Positions 1 through 12,717 of a stretch of 64,000 nt of DNA are shown one piece after another. The notes below the pieces were generated by a model. It saw only the letters and a list, made by a program, of their open reading frames with translations. It ran no database searches and was not told where the DNA came from. This stretch comes from Fratercula arctica (taxonomy: Eukaryota; Chordata; Aves; Charadriiformes; Alcidae): positions 17,499,587 through 17,563,586 of the forward strand of contig CANTUZ010000002.1 in the NCBI GenBank assembly GCA_947846985.1. Reading direction: 5' to 3'. Positions within the stretch are counted from its first letter, which is position 1. The number at the start of each line of letters is the position of its first letter. The translations under genes and the position numbers were made by a program.

Positions 1-3000
1 GATCTTATTTCCACAGCTACATTTGAATGTTTCAGCCACACAAATAGATGGTGAGAAGAAAGAGGAAACAAGAGCTGGAGGGAGGTGGGAAGAAAAGGAT
101 AGAGAAGATTCATCTCTTCTTCCTAACACAGTTTGATCTGTGAATATGGGTTGTTGCACCAGCATTAGGATTTGGGCTGAACATTTAGAGCAAAGACATG
201 CAAAACCCCTGCCCTATTCTGAGGAAAACATGCATAAGTGGAAATAAATACATAAATATTCAATTGAGACATCAGACACTTACCAAGGCCACCCAGTGAG
301 TTGGCTTTTATTCTAGACCATCTTTCTGTTCTGTATTTGTGCGTGTCTTTCACCGGGGGTCCTTGGCTCCAAGGGGGACCACGACCTACCACTGCTATGC
401 CAATGGCGGAGTGAGGCCTCCCTTGCTTCACGTGCTGAGCTTTGCTGCATTCACCTCACCAAGTATCCTCCAGAAACAGAAGCTCCCCAGGGTGGAATAC
501 GTAGGGGAGGAAAGCTCTCGGGCAGGGCTGATTTCTGAACACAGTGTATGGGCTTCGCCTTACTCAACACTAGCTGCTGCAAGGTAACTGTTTAGCCACT
601 AGTCCTTCCTATTTCCATTCCCACTAGAGCAAGTGAAGAAAAATGGAAGCAGAAGAACCATTTACCCTGAATCTTCATGACCTAGGGCCTCGTGGGGGGT
701 AAGATGAATTCCACCCTGAGGAGCTTTGCAGGTTTTGGTCCAGTTTGCCGAGGGCAGGAGGGCAGAGCCAGCTCTTGTCTCTCAGTTTGTTCTACAGTTC
801 TTGGCTTGCCTTTTGGGAGCTTCCAATGTATGCAAGACCAACATCATCTCGTGGGCTTTACTCCAAAAATGGGGGGCTGTACCCAAGGGTTAGTTGTTCC
901 TGATTTCTAGTGGTTCCAGACCAGCAGGTGTGGCTTTACAGGAGCTGGGGATTGAGTCCCCTCCCAGGACTGCTGCCCGTTGGGCACTGTGCATGCTCTG
1001 GAGTTCAGCCGTGGAGTCACCCAGCTCCCCCATTTATGCCGCAGCTGCCTCCCAAACACTGTTTGAGGATCCAGGTAAGACATTAAGACAAGATTGCAGT
1101 GAGAGATGTCATGAGAACTGGCAACAGGGAGAAAGGAGGGTGGGAAATAGGAACCTTTCTACAATCTCATCCTTCTTTCAGCACACTGCCTTTTTGTTTA
1201 AAGCAAACTTTTCTGTTTTCTGGAATGATCTCCCAGCCCATCCCACTTCTCTCCTGTTTATCTCTGTCAATAGCTGGTGTTTACATTGTATCTCTAGATA
1301 CATAATGCATCAACTTCACATATGGTATTAATAAGCTGTGAGTATCTGCGCAGTGGTCGCAAAGAGCATCTGACTGATTGCATTGCAGAAGGACGCCTGG
1401 AACTAGGGTTGTTTTCCCAGATGAATATAGGCAGGACATAACCGAGACCATTTTTTAATCCATTCCTTCTCATCACATACATATTTTTGAGGACTCAAAG
1501 TCTGGACAAGCAGAACATCACGATGTCAACCAAGGGAAGATGTAAATCTCCCTAAGTAATTTTTAATGAAAAAAAATATTGAGTTACTCTGAGTGCCATA
1601 GTTTCTGGGTGGCTGGCTTTAACTTTAGCAATCCATACTTAAAGGGAAATTTTACAGTCTTAATATATTCCAGATGCTCTCCTAGTCCCAGATGAAAGCT
1701 CTGTCGTCGTTTACTGTTAATATTTTTGTCAGCAGTAGAATTTTATTGTAATACCCCATCTTATTTGTATTCACTATTAGTCATGAGAGAAACTTCCTCT
1801 ACAGCTAATCTCTGGGTCACTCCTTGAGTGTCCTGTCTCACTCTATTTAATTAAAAACCATTAACTGCTTGTTGTGTCCAAGACTTGTCTATGCAATGCA
1901 CATATACAATGACTTTTTACCTGATGAAAACCATTTGCTTCTAGCAGTTAGACAAAAAAAAATAAAGTTACACTATACAGTAACAACAGTTGGCTTTATA
2001 ACAGCTCTCTGGTGGAATGAAAACAAGAGATTTGCTTTGAAAATAAACCTCCATGAACTTGGATCGACAACAAGGGACAGGAAGGTTTACTGCAAAAACA
2101 AGAAATGTATTTCACGCTGTTAAACTTTGATCAGATGTTAGTTTCTCACAAGAAGAATAGTATTTATACGTGGCAATTTTGATCCTTTGTAGTAACCGAT
2201 GGGCTGATTACAGAGGGGAGGGGATTTGGGGGAACATAATAGAGCAGATTATCAAAGCAGAAGTCCTCTGCATGGACCACTGAGGACCTTCCTTATTCAA
2301 TGAAGAGCAGCTAGAGTGAAAAAAATGTCTCTCATCATGGTCTCCATATGATATTCAGTCAGTATGCAAGTTGGAAGCTGCTATGTTATTTTTTTCTCAC
2401 TACTGCCTCTGATGATTAACCTGGATTTTGAAAAATCAAGTCTCGTTGCTCCTGCTCTTGCCTCACCACCTTCCTCACAGGGCTCTGGAGCTGCCAACAG
2501 CAGCTGAGAGGAGCCACGGGGACACGCACGCTCCCAATGCCATGGCCAACTCTTGAGCCAGCTCCTCAGCACCAGCAGCAGGGTTCTGCTTTTTGGAAAA
2601 AGTATTCTCTGGCTACAGCAGTGGTAGGGATTGAGTTTGCTGCATCCTGAGGTGCTGCGCGGGGACTCGACGAGGATCAAGCACGTCTTTTAGCCCTGGG
2701 CTGTACTGTCAACATGAACATTGACACACCAATATGAGACACACCAATAGTGATCTCTCTGACACATGAGACATTCCCATGTTGGATCCCACGAGGGAAA
2801 TGTTTTACAACGTGATGGGAGCCTGTGCAACTATACTGAAGCAACAGAAGGTGCATGTTGATTTTGTGCAAAGTCTCTGCTGGGCAGCACAACCCCAGGC
2901 TGTGGCATTGCCACCACAGCCCTTTCTGCTTCATGACCCAGCCTTGCAGATGCAGCCGGTCAGTGGTGGGGCGCATGAACCAGCTGTGTCGGAGAGGTGG

Positions 3001-5801
3001 AATCCGGGCATGGCTGTAGGATGCTGTGCTGTGGGATCCTGCTGTGCAAGTCTCGCACACACACTCTGCTTTGGCTGGGAAAACTATTACTGAGATGCCC
3101 AAGGCTGTGGAGGCCCTATTCTGTGTGAATTCTGACAAACCCTAGTGATGTTGAACTTCACCGAGATGCAGGAAGGGCCTTTTAAAAAGGACTTATCTGT
3201 GCACCCTGCTGTGGCCTCCAGCAGATGAGGGTCTCCTAAGAAGGAGGCGGCTACTGAAGTCCTGAACTCCAATTTGCTAACCACTGTTTATTCCATAATT
3301 AGTGCCTTTAAGTCTTGACTAGAGTCTGGTTTTGCTCAGTGATGGACAAATTTTATTCTAGAAGTGCTATACTCCAAAAACCTAAAACCAGAAGAATATC
3401 TGGAGAACCTATTAAGTGCTGGGGAGTATGGCCTCTGTGTTGAATGCCCATACCCAGAAATCCCACTACAAACAGGAGCTCTAACTTGCTAATTTAAAGC
3501 TGCCTCTGGAATATACTATGTGAACTGCAGCCAGGACATAGACCTATAAGAAAATTGGAATTTGGACCTCTTATTTAAAGCCATGGATGAATTTAGCCAT
3601 GAAAGGTGCAAGACAGTGGTGGTGGGGGGAAAGGAAATGCTGTCTACTCAAGCATGACTTGATTGAAAGGGTCAAATTGGGCTGGAACTCCCCTATTTGC
3701 TCTGCCCTCTGTGTCTCATGCTTCTAGTTTTGGTGCTGGGACACCCATGCTATGGCGAAGTCCCAGGGATATGGCTAGAAACATAACAGGGTTTATTACA
3801 AAGTCCTTGTTTATATCATCTGGATAAATTTGAGCAAGTGCAGATTCCTAAAGGGATGTGAAGGCGTGAAATAAATGCCCTAGGCCTCTGGTGTCTGGGT
3901 GCCTTATCTTCCTGTGCAATCTATTGGCACCTCAGGGTGTAATCAAAGCTACGCTCTCTGTTCAGCTGAGCTCCTCACTGTGTGAAGCTATTCACAAGAA
4001 CATAATGGAGTCCTGACCAAAGAAAGGAAGAGGGGGATATTCTGCAGCTCTAGCGTGTGTAATGAGCCTTCATATCATACAGGCTTAAAGAGGTCACAGC
4101 TCATCTGAATGTCACTGAGACACTAATGTACTGTTTCTGAATTTTCTTTTGTACAGCAGTACTGTGCGCTGCTAGTAATATTGGTGAACCACATCTAATG
4201 ATGGGTAGTACAACTATATCTGCTGATGTTAGACTACCAGGTGAATTTCATAAAGACACTAATTGGAAAGGAATAGACCCCAGTAAGCGGACTGTGCTTT
4301 ATATATATACCCATATATACCCTCCTTTCACTTTGGCACCATTACTGTCATACAGGTGTTGTTACCGTATGTGAGCCCAAAATGTGAGCTCCTGCAATGC
4401 CTGTGCTGAGAGACGAATGACGACTGACAACACAGAATAGGCACAGCAGCAAATTCTGAAGCAGCCTCTGCTCTTTCCTTGTGGTAAAGATGGTCATCGG
4501 AAAACCGCATCTTTGGCTGCATGGAAATTTCACATCAGTGTTTACTACTGATTTAAAATCCACCAGATTACTGAGCTGTTCTCTGACACTGGACAGATGA
4601 CATCACCACTGGGTATTATATATTGCACTGTCTTTGAACCCTTTATGGCTTGAGTTGCTCTGATATTTTTGAAGAGAGGAACCTTCTAGCTAGTTGAAAC
4701 CTGTTATGATAATCTTCCTTTTCTTTGTTACTTTCTACAAGTTTGTAAGCCATAGGCTGATAACCACTGGTGCTTACTTCGCACTTGGGATGGCATTTGG
4801 CATACATTGCGATTTGCGATGTATTAGGGGTGAGCCAGGAGAAATAGCAGTCTTTACTGGATGCAGGTCAAATAATTGGCTGAATTACACACAGTCTGCT
4901 GGTTCGCATCATCTCATGGTACATGCATGGACCATTACTCAGCAATCACATATACCAGCTTTCTTATGCCCGTCCACTTTCTTTTCATTCTGCGTTGTTT
5001 GTTTTTTTTTTTCCTGTAGTTGCTTATGGGATCTCTTTTCCTGAGCTGTAGTCTTAATTTCCTCTTATCCTTTTATGTTTCTCTTTTCCTGAATTTTGTT
5101 TTTTCTACCAATAGTATTTGCTATTTACATACCCAGCCAGAAATTTTCTCCCATACATGCCATTTTCCTACCTGGCTTCATTCTCTAAAGATCTGCAATA
5201 TTATCATGTTTTAGCTGTCAAAGTCTCAAGCCCCAGTGATTCCCATTTCAGGTGTGAAAAATGTGATGAAAAATGGAGACCCTTGTGTTGTTTTTGCTTT
5301 GCTCTGCAATTAAAATCTGTTAAAATGCTGGGATTTTCTCTAACACAGATGTACTCTAACACAGAAAATCCAACTTAAATCAGCAGTTGAGCAGCCTGGT
5401 GTCACTCTGTGAAGTGCAGTCAGCTCCCCTTCTCCTCTCATGACCCATAATTGAAATAGATGTCCTCTGGTGTAAGTATCAGGTCCACCTGCAGGGATAA
5501 TCATGAGCTGATCTGCCAACAGGTGATCTAAATGGAGTGGATGACTGCTGAGCCCTCACCGGGGGCTTTTCCCCCAGAGCAGGCGCTGACCACCCGGCTC
5601 TCTGTCCTTTGTGCAGCCCCCGGGTCTTACAGGACAGGGAGGAAGAGGCTCTCTGGGACCTTCCTCCTGCTCCAACCTGGCTGAACTGGCACACAAGCTG
5701 GAAAGGCGCTGGCTGGAGGAGAGGAAGGGAGTCTGACAGGCAGAGTGTAACCACAGGAGCCTCGTTTCCTTTGGAAGGCAGGCCCAGCAAGAAGCGCGCA
5801 G

Positions 5802-5804
<3 letters not shown>

Positions 5805-5835
<31 letters not shown>
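5805..5835. repeat. Poly(T) run of 31 bases
   Basis: An uninterrupted run of 31 T on the plus strand follows CAGGCC and ends in CCTAG. Read on the minus strand it is a poly(A) tract. No processed gene copy or SINE could be recognised next to it. It produces spurious Lys- and Phe-rich open frames. Confidence 0.9.
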
Positions 5836-8007
5836 CCTAGAGGAATTCTCTTCTGCAGCTGCTGGAAGCATAAAGAAAAACTTCATCCCTCTTGGACTCC
5901 TCTGCCTTCACAGTTTGGGCACTTATGTGCATATTCAAGTCTTCTTCTACATAGACATAAGTGATGGGTTGAAGCAGGACCTTAGGGCTCGAGCGTGGTC
6001 GAATGCTGCTCTGCCAGGAGAGCAGCTGTGAAGGTGTTTCCCTCTGTTGGAGCAATGGGTTCCCTCTCCGTGGGTGCAGCAGTCCCTCAGTACCCTGGGG
6101 TGCCCCGGGCCCAGCCTTCCATCCTGCTCATGGAGACTGTGAGAAAGGCTGCTGCTTCTTTGCAAAACCAAAGGCTGTTGCCACAAATGCCCGGGTAAGG
6201 CATACCACTTACAAAAGCCCCTGCCAGAGGAGCTGGGAAGAAGGGACCATGCTGTACTTTCACTTCAAAATCCTTTTTATTTGTACGTGTGCAAGAAAGA
6301 GGCAGAAATTTGCCGTTATTTTTAACCCCGCTCAACTCTTAGTTGTGAAAGGTGGGTATAACGGAGGCAGCACAAAGCCCCAGGCCATACAACATGTATG
6401 TAACCAAGGCTGTGGGACTGAGCTGGAGATGCGGAGAGGCAGTGACATCGCTGAAGGGTGAGTGGGGACCCTTGGTAGGCTCAGAGCCAACGCTGCTGAT
6501 GTGGCTACAGGGGTGTCGCATCCAGGCGGCGTGAGCAGGGCTGGGGTGGGCACCTCATCCATCCAGCTCCGTCAACGTGCAGCCTTTCGGGAGCCATCGC
6601 TCTAGGTGGACTCTGTGGAGCTCCTCTCCGGTTTTGCTTGCCCCAAACATACATTTCATTTGCGTGCCGACCACAAACAAGAAGTGGAGTTTCAACACTG
6701 GCTCTTGGGTGAAATGAAGCCAATGGCCCCGAGTTCACTGCCTGTAGCACGCTCTCCCTCCCAAAGTGGAATGCAGCTTTGGAAGGGCAGCACCTTATCA
6801 CAAAACAAGCTATTGTTGTCTGTGTTTGAGTGCAAGCGGATTAATGACGAATCAGCTTTTTATGAATGCTTCTTTTCATCCCTTCCTTGTCCCTCGCTTG
6901 TGTCTTGCTTTTGAGACAGATGGTGTAACTTCCTTTGCAACTTCGGTTCCCATTTCTCACTTCTCGTCTTGCCGCTGGGGAGCACTCCCAGGTAGGGCAG
7001 CTCATAAATAAATCTTTCCTTACAATTGATCAGTGACATGTGCAGCATATAAACAATCCAGCAATGTTGAATAAGGAGCTAATTCAAGCTGGTGACCCTT
7101 AAGCATGAACGGAGTACACTGAATAAAGACAGCTGGGTTATATGTTTTGCTACTTTTGTAAAACATGCTTTAAATTAAAATAAATGCATTAAATGTGAAC
7201 CTAGATATGATCCAAAACAAAACCCACGTAGAGCAGAAGTAAGGATTCCCAGATACACAAGGCTAGCAGTCAGCTGCTTAAACGGGGTGAGCAAATCAAT
7301 GTAACTGTCATTTCAGGATTAAAATGCGTAATACAATGAAATTAGATGCATTACAGAAGACCCTGATTCAGTCTGTGTTCCAAGTTCATTGTTCTGAAAT
7401 AGTATTTCAAAGTTTCTTTTTCTGAAAGAGTGTAACTTGCAATACATTTCCACAAATGGCTTACGCAGCTCCTCAGGACTTGCATTATCAGAGTTGTGTT
7501 AACAAAGCCTGTGATATTGCAAAGGATTTTTTTACAGTATGGAGCCCTATTAAAAGACAAACACTTCTTCCCCCCCTGAAGGTCATGGGAACTGTTTCCC
7601 ATACAGCTCTGCCCAGGATTTTCTGGTTAAATGGCAGCCATTTTATTAAAATATCTGTTTTCTGTCAAGGAAACTTAGCACATCTTTAACTGTCAGAAAT
7701 GGCTATACAAACATGTGCTGTAGCAGAATGCAGAGTCCATATACGTTTGCTAATAACACGCTCTGGCTTCACTGATAAAGGCAAGCTTTTCAAGCCCTAG
7801 AGTTACCGCTGTCACCATTAAGGACCTTGCACTTGGCCGCAGCTGACCACAGAGAAGAACTGCAGGGACAATATTATCTCTACCCTCACCTTAGGGTTAG
7901 GCTGTGGTACATGCTGTTGCATTTGTTATTACTGTTTTCTTTTGAGTAGTGCCTGTTATAGTAGGAAGATATGGGGTATCTTTCCTTAATTGCAAAAACC
8001 AATCAAG

Positions 8008-8103
8008 CCAAGAGCCTGGAGTCAGACCTTTTGGGGTCCCTTCCCACATCAGACAAAGTCACTGCTTCCTCCTGGCAAGTCACTCAGCTGCTCTGTCCTC
8101 CCT
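8008..8103 (+). mobile_element. Possible MIR-like SINE relic
   Basis: The segment contains AAGAGCCTGGAGTCAGACC and, some 60 bases on, GGCAAGTCACTCAGCTGCTCTG. These correspond in order to the tRNA-derived part and the conserved core/3' portion of MIR elements (AGAGC...GGAGTCAGACC, then GGCAAGTCACTTAACCTCTCTG). The middle is poorly conserved. MIR copies are old and sparse in birds, so this is tentative. Confidence 0.45.
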
Positions 8104-11100
8104 ATGCTGGAACTTACACACTCCATCACCACATCTGAGCACGTCTCCATCCTGAGGTTCCCTGCTGGGATTAGCTCCTCACGTGCTCGCTTTCTTTTAC
8201 TCTCTCTTTCAGTGTGTACAATGATTTGAATTTTCTAACAACGCGCACATGTTATTATACGTTTAAGGGAAGGTAACATCAAAGAAGCAGAGTTTATAGT
8301 GAGGGCAGAAGGTGATGAGGTATTTCCTGGGGAAGTTCACGCTACAGTCTTAGAGCTGCTAAGTATTGTTTTTCTGAGGAGTTAAGTCTTTGGTAACCTT
8401 AGGAGTTTATGTAAGTTTATGTTATGTGTGGTGTTCTTTAACCAATGTTTAGTATGCAGTATGAGTTATTTGGCTGGGATTTGTATGGCAACCCAGTGAC
8501 AGGAGAGCAGAATACAGACTGTAAATTTATGGTACACAAAAGTTTCTAAAGTTCCCACTTGAAAAGGCAGTGTTCTGCGGTACGGCACAGGCGCCCTTTG
8601 ATACGCGCTGCCCCGAGGCTCTCTGCTCAACCCACCTTCTGCAGCTTCTGCTGTCAGGCCAAAGATCCTTTCCCTTTGAGTTTGTACAGCAATTCAATAC
8701 AGCCCAAATACCAGTTAAGATGCTAACACAGTATAAATATTTACTGCTGTTACTGGGTTAGAGAGACAATTACTAAGTTTGCAGCTATGGATAGCTTGAA
8801 CTGGAAAAAGATCTCCCGTGACTGCTGAGAGGTCCAAGAAGTGTCAGAAGAGAAGGCAGGAAAGATGGGAGAGATCCTGGACTTCAACAGATGTCTGGAG
8901 AGAAGGTCCAGCCAGGGAGTCACTTGGTTGTACAGACTATGGCAAGAGACAGGACCAGACCAAGAGGCATGGGAGAGGTGACTGGGCAGAGAAAGGGAGG
9001 TCAGGCTCAAAGCACGGACAAAATCATGGAGAAAAGAGAAAGAGAAACAGGAGTAGGTAGAAACAAAACTGATGCGATACTGAAGCAGAGAGCACTCAAG
9101 CATCATCCTATAGATGGCCAGGTTCCAGGTACTGCCTTTAATATAGGATGAAGCCATTTGCGAGGAGGGGCACGCAGGGATATATAGCCTGAGGTAGAGT
9201 GAGAGCATTTTAGCACCACAGCAGGGGGGCAGTTTTGTAATCCAGAAATTTCATAAGAAAGAGCAATATACTCCCTTTCTTATTACTGCAAACAATAAGA
9301 GAGCTATCCAATAATGGTAGGCTCCTACATCACGCTCTTTGAGGGACACACAAGGAAATAATGAATCAGAATAAGTACTAGAAGAAGCCAGATGGAGCTG
9401 CCCGGTTAGAGAGAAAAACAAAGGAGCCCTAAGAATAACACGGGGAAGACGCAAAAGGAAGCAGAAAGCCAGGAGGAGTTGGAGAACGCTTCCAAAACAT
9501 GATGCAGAGAGCTTGGAGAGCAGGCCAGGCAGGGCACTGGAAGCTGTCATGTAGTGTAACGAGTGGGACTCATCACCAGTATGTCTGGGATATTTCCATG
9601 AACCTTATTTCTTCTACTGAGGACTAAGGAACCACTGCTCTGGATCACACTCGCAGTCCAGCACCTCGTGTGGAAGAAGAGCCAGAAGCCATGGCCATGG
9701 AGGAACGAAGCCTGAAGCTGACATTAGGGAAAAGATGTTGCAAGGAAAGGTTTCGCCGGGAGTGAGGTGAGAGGTTCTGCCCTGTGGCCTCAAAGTTTAG
9801 ATCCTTCCCATTCCTTTTTCAGTTTTATTTGGCTTAACGCTAGAATGTAAGTGGTTGTTACTGGTTTTCAAAGCAACATTTAACCCTCATACTTGAAAAT
9901 CTCTTTAGAATAATACTGCACTCACAGTAATTACTGCACCAAATAAAATCTGTTCTGAAGTACAGAAACTATGAAGTATATGTATTTTTTTTCCTTCGGT
10001 ATCAGGAATTCCCACTTTTCCCCTGGTTTCCTGTCTCAAAGTTGCATTGTTCTAACTGAAGAAGAAGTTATTTCAGGATTAGTTGTAAGGAACATCTGAG
10101 ATGATCACTGATTGAGACATAACCCAGCCCTGTTTCTACAGAAGTTCCTGCTGACCTTACATGTCATGCTTTCTTTTTATTATTTAACATATTTTCTTTG
10201 TCTGGTAAGAGACATACTCACCTTTTATACTGACATTACATTTTCAGGGAGAGACTTTCCTAGTACTCTGCATGGAGATTTTTTATTTCTGCCATTATCT
10301 ATGAAGATTTTCATGTGAATTTATTATTTTTGTTTCGTTTGGCATCTGCATTTGGGAAAGAGCCAAGGGAGGAAGTGACAAATCCATTGGCTTAAGACGG
10401 GAAACCCTGTGATTTCAGAGCTGCTCATATCTTGTTAGAAGTTGCTTTTCCCTTTGGCTGTTTCATGCTAACATCCTTTCATGGGATAGTTTCTCCATTG
10501 ACATCATTAAAATATACCATCAAAATATTTAATTGTCAAAAAACTGACTGGAATAAGTCTAATTTTGCCCACTGTATACACTACCATGTTTACACAGCAC
10601 CCAAGAGAGCAGACCTTAATGGACACAGGGGCATGACTGTATATTAAACATAACATAGTAACAACAGCTTTACAAAAAGAATGGGTTATTTGCTTAATTG
10701 CTATCCTGCTTATAAACGATTTTGCCTGGAAGACAGCACGTCAATCACGAGTATTTCTGTAGCATCTTTCCTCCTTTGCAGAGGCACAGTGGAAACAAGC
10801 AGCAGTCACTCACTCTGGCTTCTTCCCCATGAAAAACACCGCGCTTTTCCGCATCAAATAAAGAGAGGTTTTCAGTTTGCTTCTCTCAGTAGCAACTCTC
10901 AGGGTCTCAAAGTGCTTATTACAGTAGAAAAGGAACTGAGAATAACTGCATTGATTAAGTTGTGCCTAGCACAAGCCTTGGATAGTGATTCAGAATAATA
11001 ATAATAAAAACATTGCAAAACAATATAAATACCAGTGTGATTAAAAAGCCTCCTTCTAAAGCAAACAAGTCAGAGCACACAGAAGGAGTGGTACATCTAA

Positions 11101-12674
11101 TAGCTGCCCTGAGCTGCACAATATCTAACATCTCCTATCAGAAGCTCTCACCATCCCTCAGAACGGCCTCCAGCAAGCAGAGGGCATTTTAGTCCCCAGT
11201 CACTGGTCCCAAGGGGGCTCGGTGTCTCCATGTACATCCTCTAACTCCTCCTTTGGCACTGCAACACTAACAGGGGAACCGCAAGGACATGGACAAACAG
11301 TGGCTGACTGAAAGAAAAGGGAGATTAGGAAGAGGGCTGCCTTGAGCCAGAGCCAACCAGTCAAACCATGGTACTTACACAGTAAATATCCATGATGACA
11401 ACTTCGTTCACCTTTCAGCACTTGCCCCTTTTAAACAATTCTGTAGTATCTTGTGCCCTTACTCCTAACAACGTATCACCGTGGGTGTTGACATTCAACC
11501 TGTTTGTCAACAGATCAATTTACATCTCATTTCACTGGCACCCCATGCAAGAGGCAGTAAGTGAAGAGCATTTTAGCGCAAGTGATGAAAGATGTCGTTG
11601 CCGGTGCCCTTTAGCGCTGCCTGCACCGCCACGAAGTATAGCTACCATTACTAACAGGGATTTGAGTGTACTGCCTGCTTTCACCCAGCAAGGTCAAAAA
11701 TTTATGGTTCTGACCTTTTCTCTCTCATTTGATGTTGGACAGGGCTTGGGTCATGTTTGAAAGGAATAATGTAAAATCAAATAGGGTTGATGCAGGTTCA
11801 GTGTAAAGTGATGCAGAGAAAGGGTTCCACCTCTCCCTAATGAAAAAAAGACTTCAACAACTTTAATAACAAGGGCCACAGAGTTCCACAAACTTTACAG
11901 AAAAGGTTGTAAGGGTGTTAAACATTTCAAAGGGGCACACAAGAGAATGCAAGTATTCCAAGAAGACCTACCTTTATTCTTATTATTATATAGTTTCTCA
12001 GATTTATTTCTCAAGGTCTCAAACATATGTTTCAAGAGCAAGTCTTGTTAAGGCATAAAGGTCTGTGTTAGTTAAACCAGCACAACTTTTAAATGCTGTG
12101 CTCTTGACAGGCTGTAAACTGATTTGACTCAGTTTGGGTTGGTCACTTTGCACATGCAAGCTAGAGAGACACACAGGCCCTTGTGCTGCATTCCCTTAAT
12201 TTGACCAAATTGTCTCAGTGGGACCACTGTCTAGGTTGACAAGCCTGGGGGTTTTAATGGTAACTCTTATACTTTCCCCCAATTATGATTTTTAAGGCCA
12301 AGCAGAGTTGAACTATTTGGCTGAGTTACTCTTAACCACTGGAGTCCTCCCACAGGCACATCTGCCGTAGGGTCTCCAGCACTCTCCTCTCGCCCTGTCA
12401 CCCGCAGCTTGGTGCGCGAGGGGCAGGAGTGCTGCTCTCCCTCCACACCAGTGACAGAGGGCAACTGCCCAGCGACGTGGGGGAAGGGGTATTTTAGGGA
12501 CTGTTGGCTCCTCTCTCGCTAAGCGTGACAGACTGGAGTCACAAAGTTCAGCCAAGACCAATCCTGCTGGTGTTTAGGGCTGGGGATTAGCTCAACCCAT
12601 TGCAGACGTGGCGGCTCAGTGAGAAACCATTTTCCAAATAACAGCTTGCTCTGTGGTCTTGTTATCTGGAATGG

Positions 12675-12717
12675 TTTTTCTTTTTTCTTCTTTTTCTTTT
12701 TTTTTTTTTTCCCCCCA
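12675..12717. repeat. Polypyrimidine tract (T/C-rich, ends CCCCCCAG)
   Basis: Forty-odd bases of T with scattered C end in six C and AG. This looks like a very strong 3' splice acceptor on the plus strand, but no coding exon follows. It is most simply a low-complexity tract. Confidence 0.7.

Noticed and set aside
2677..3138. 153-codon minus-strand frame
   Set aside because: Overlapped by a 104-codon frame on the opposite strand, with no domain or conserved pattern recognised.
5479..5886. Processed pseudogene ending in the poly(A) of the minus strand at 5835-5805
   Set aside because: No coding or SINE sequence recognised upstream of the A tract and no obvious target duplication; Lys-rich frame is just the A run.
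8750..9208. 152-codon minus-strand frame
   Set aside because: It is the complement of a purine-biased stretch, giving a Ser/Leu-rich translation; no protein similarity seen.
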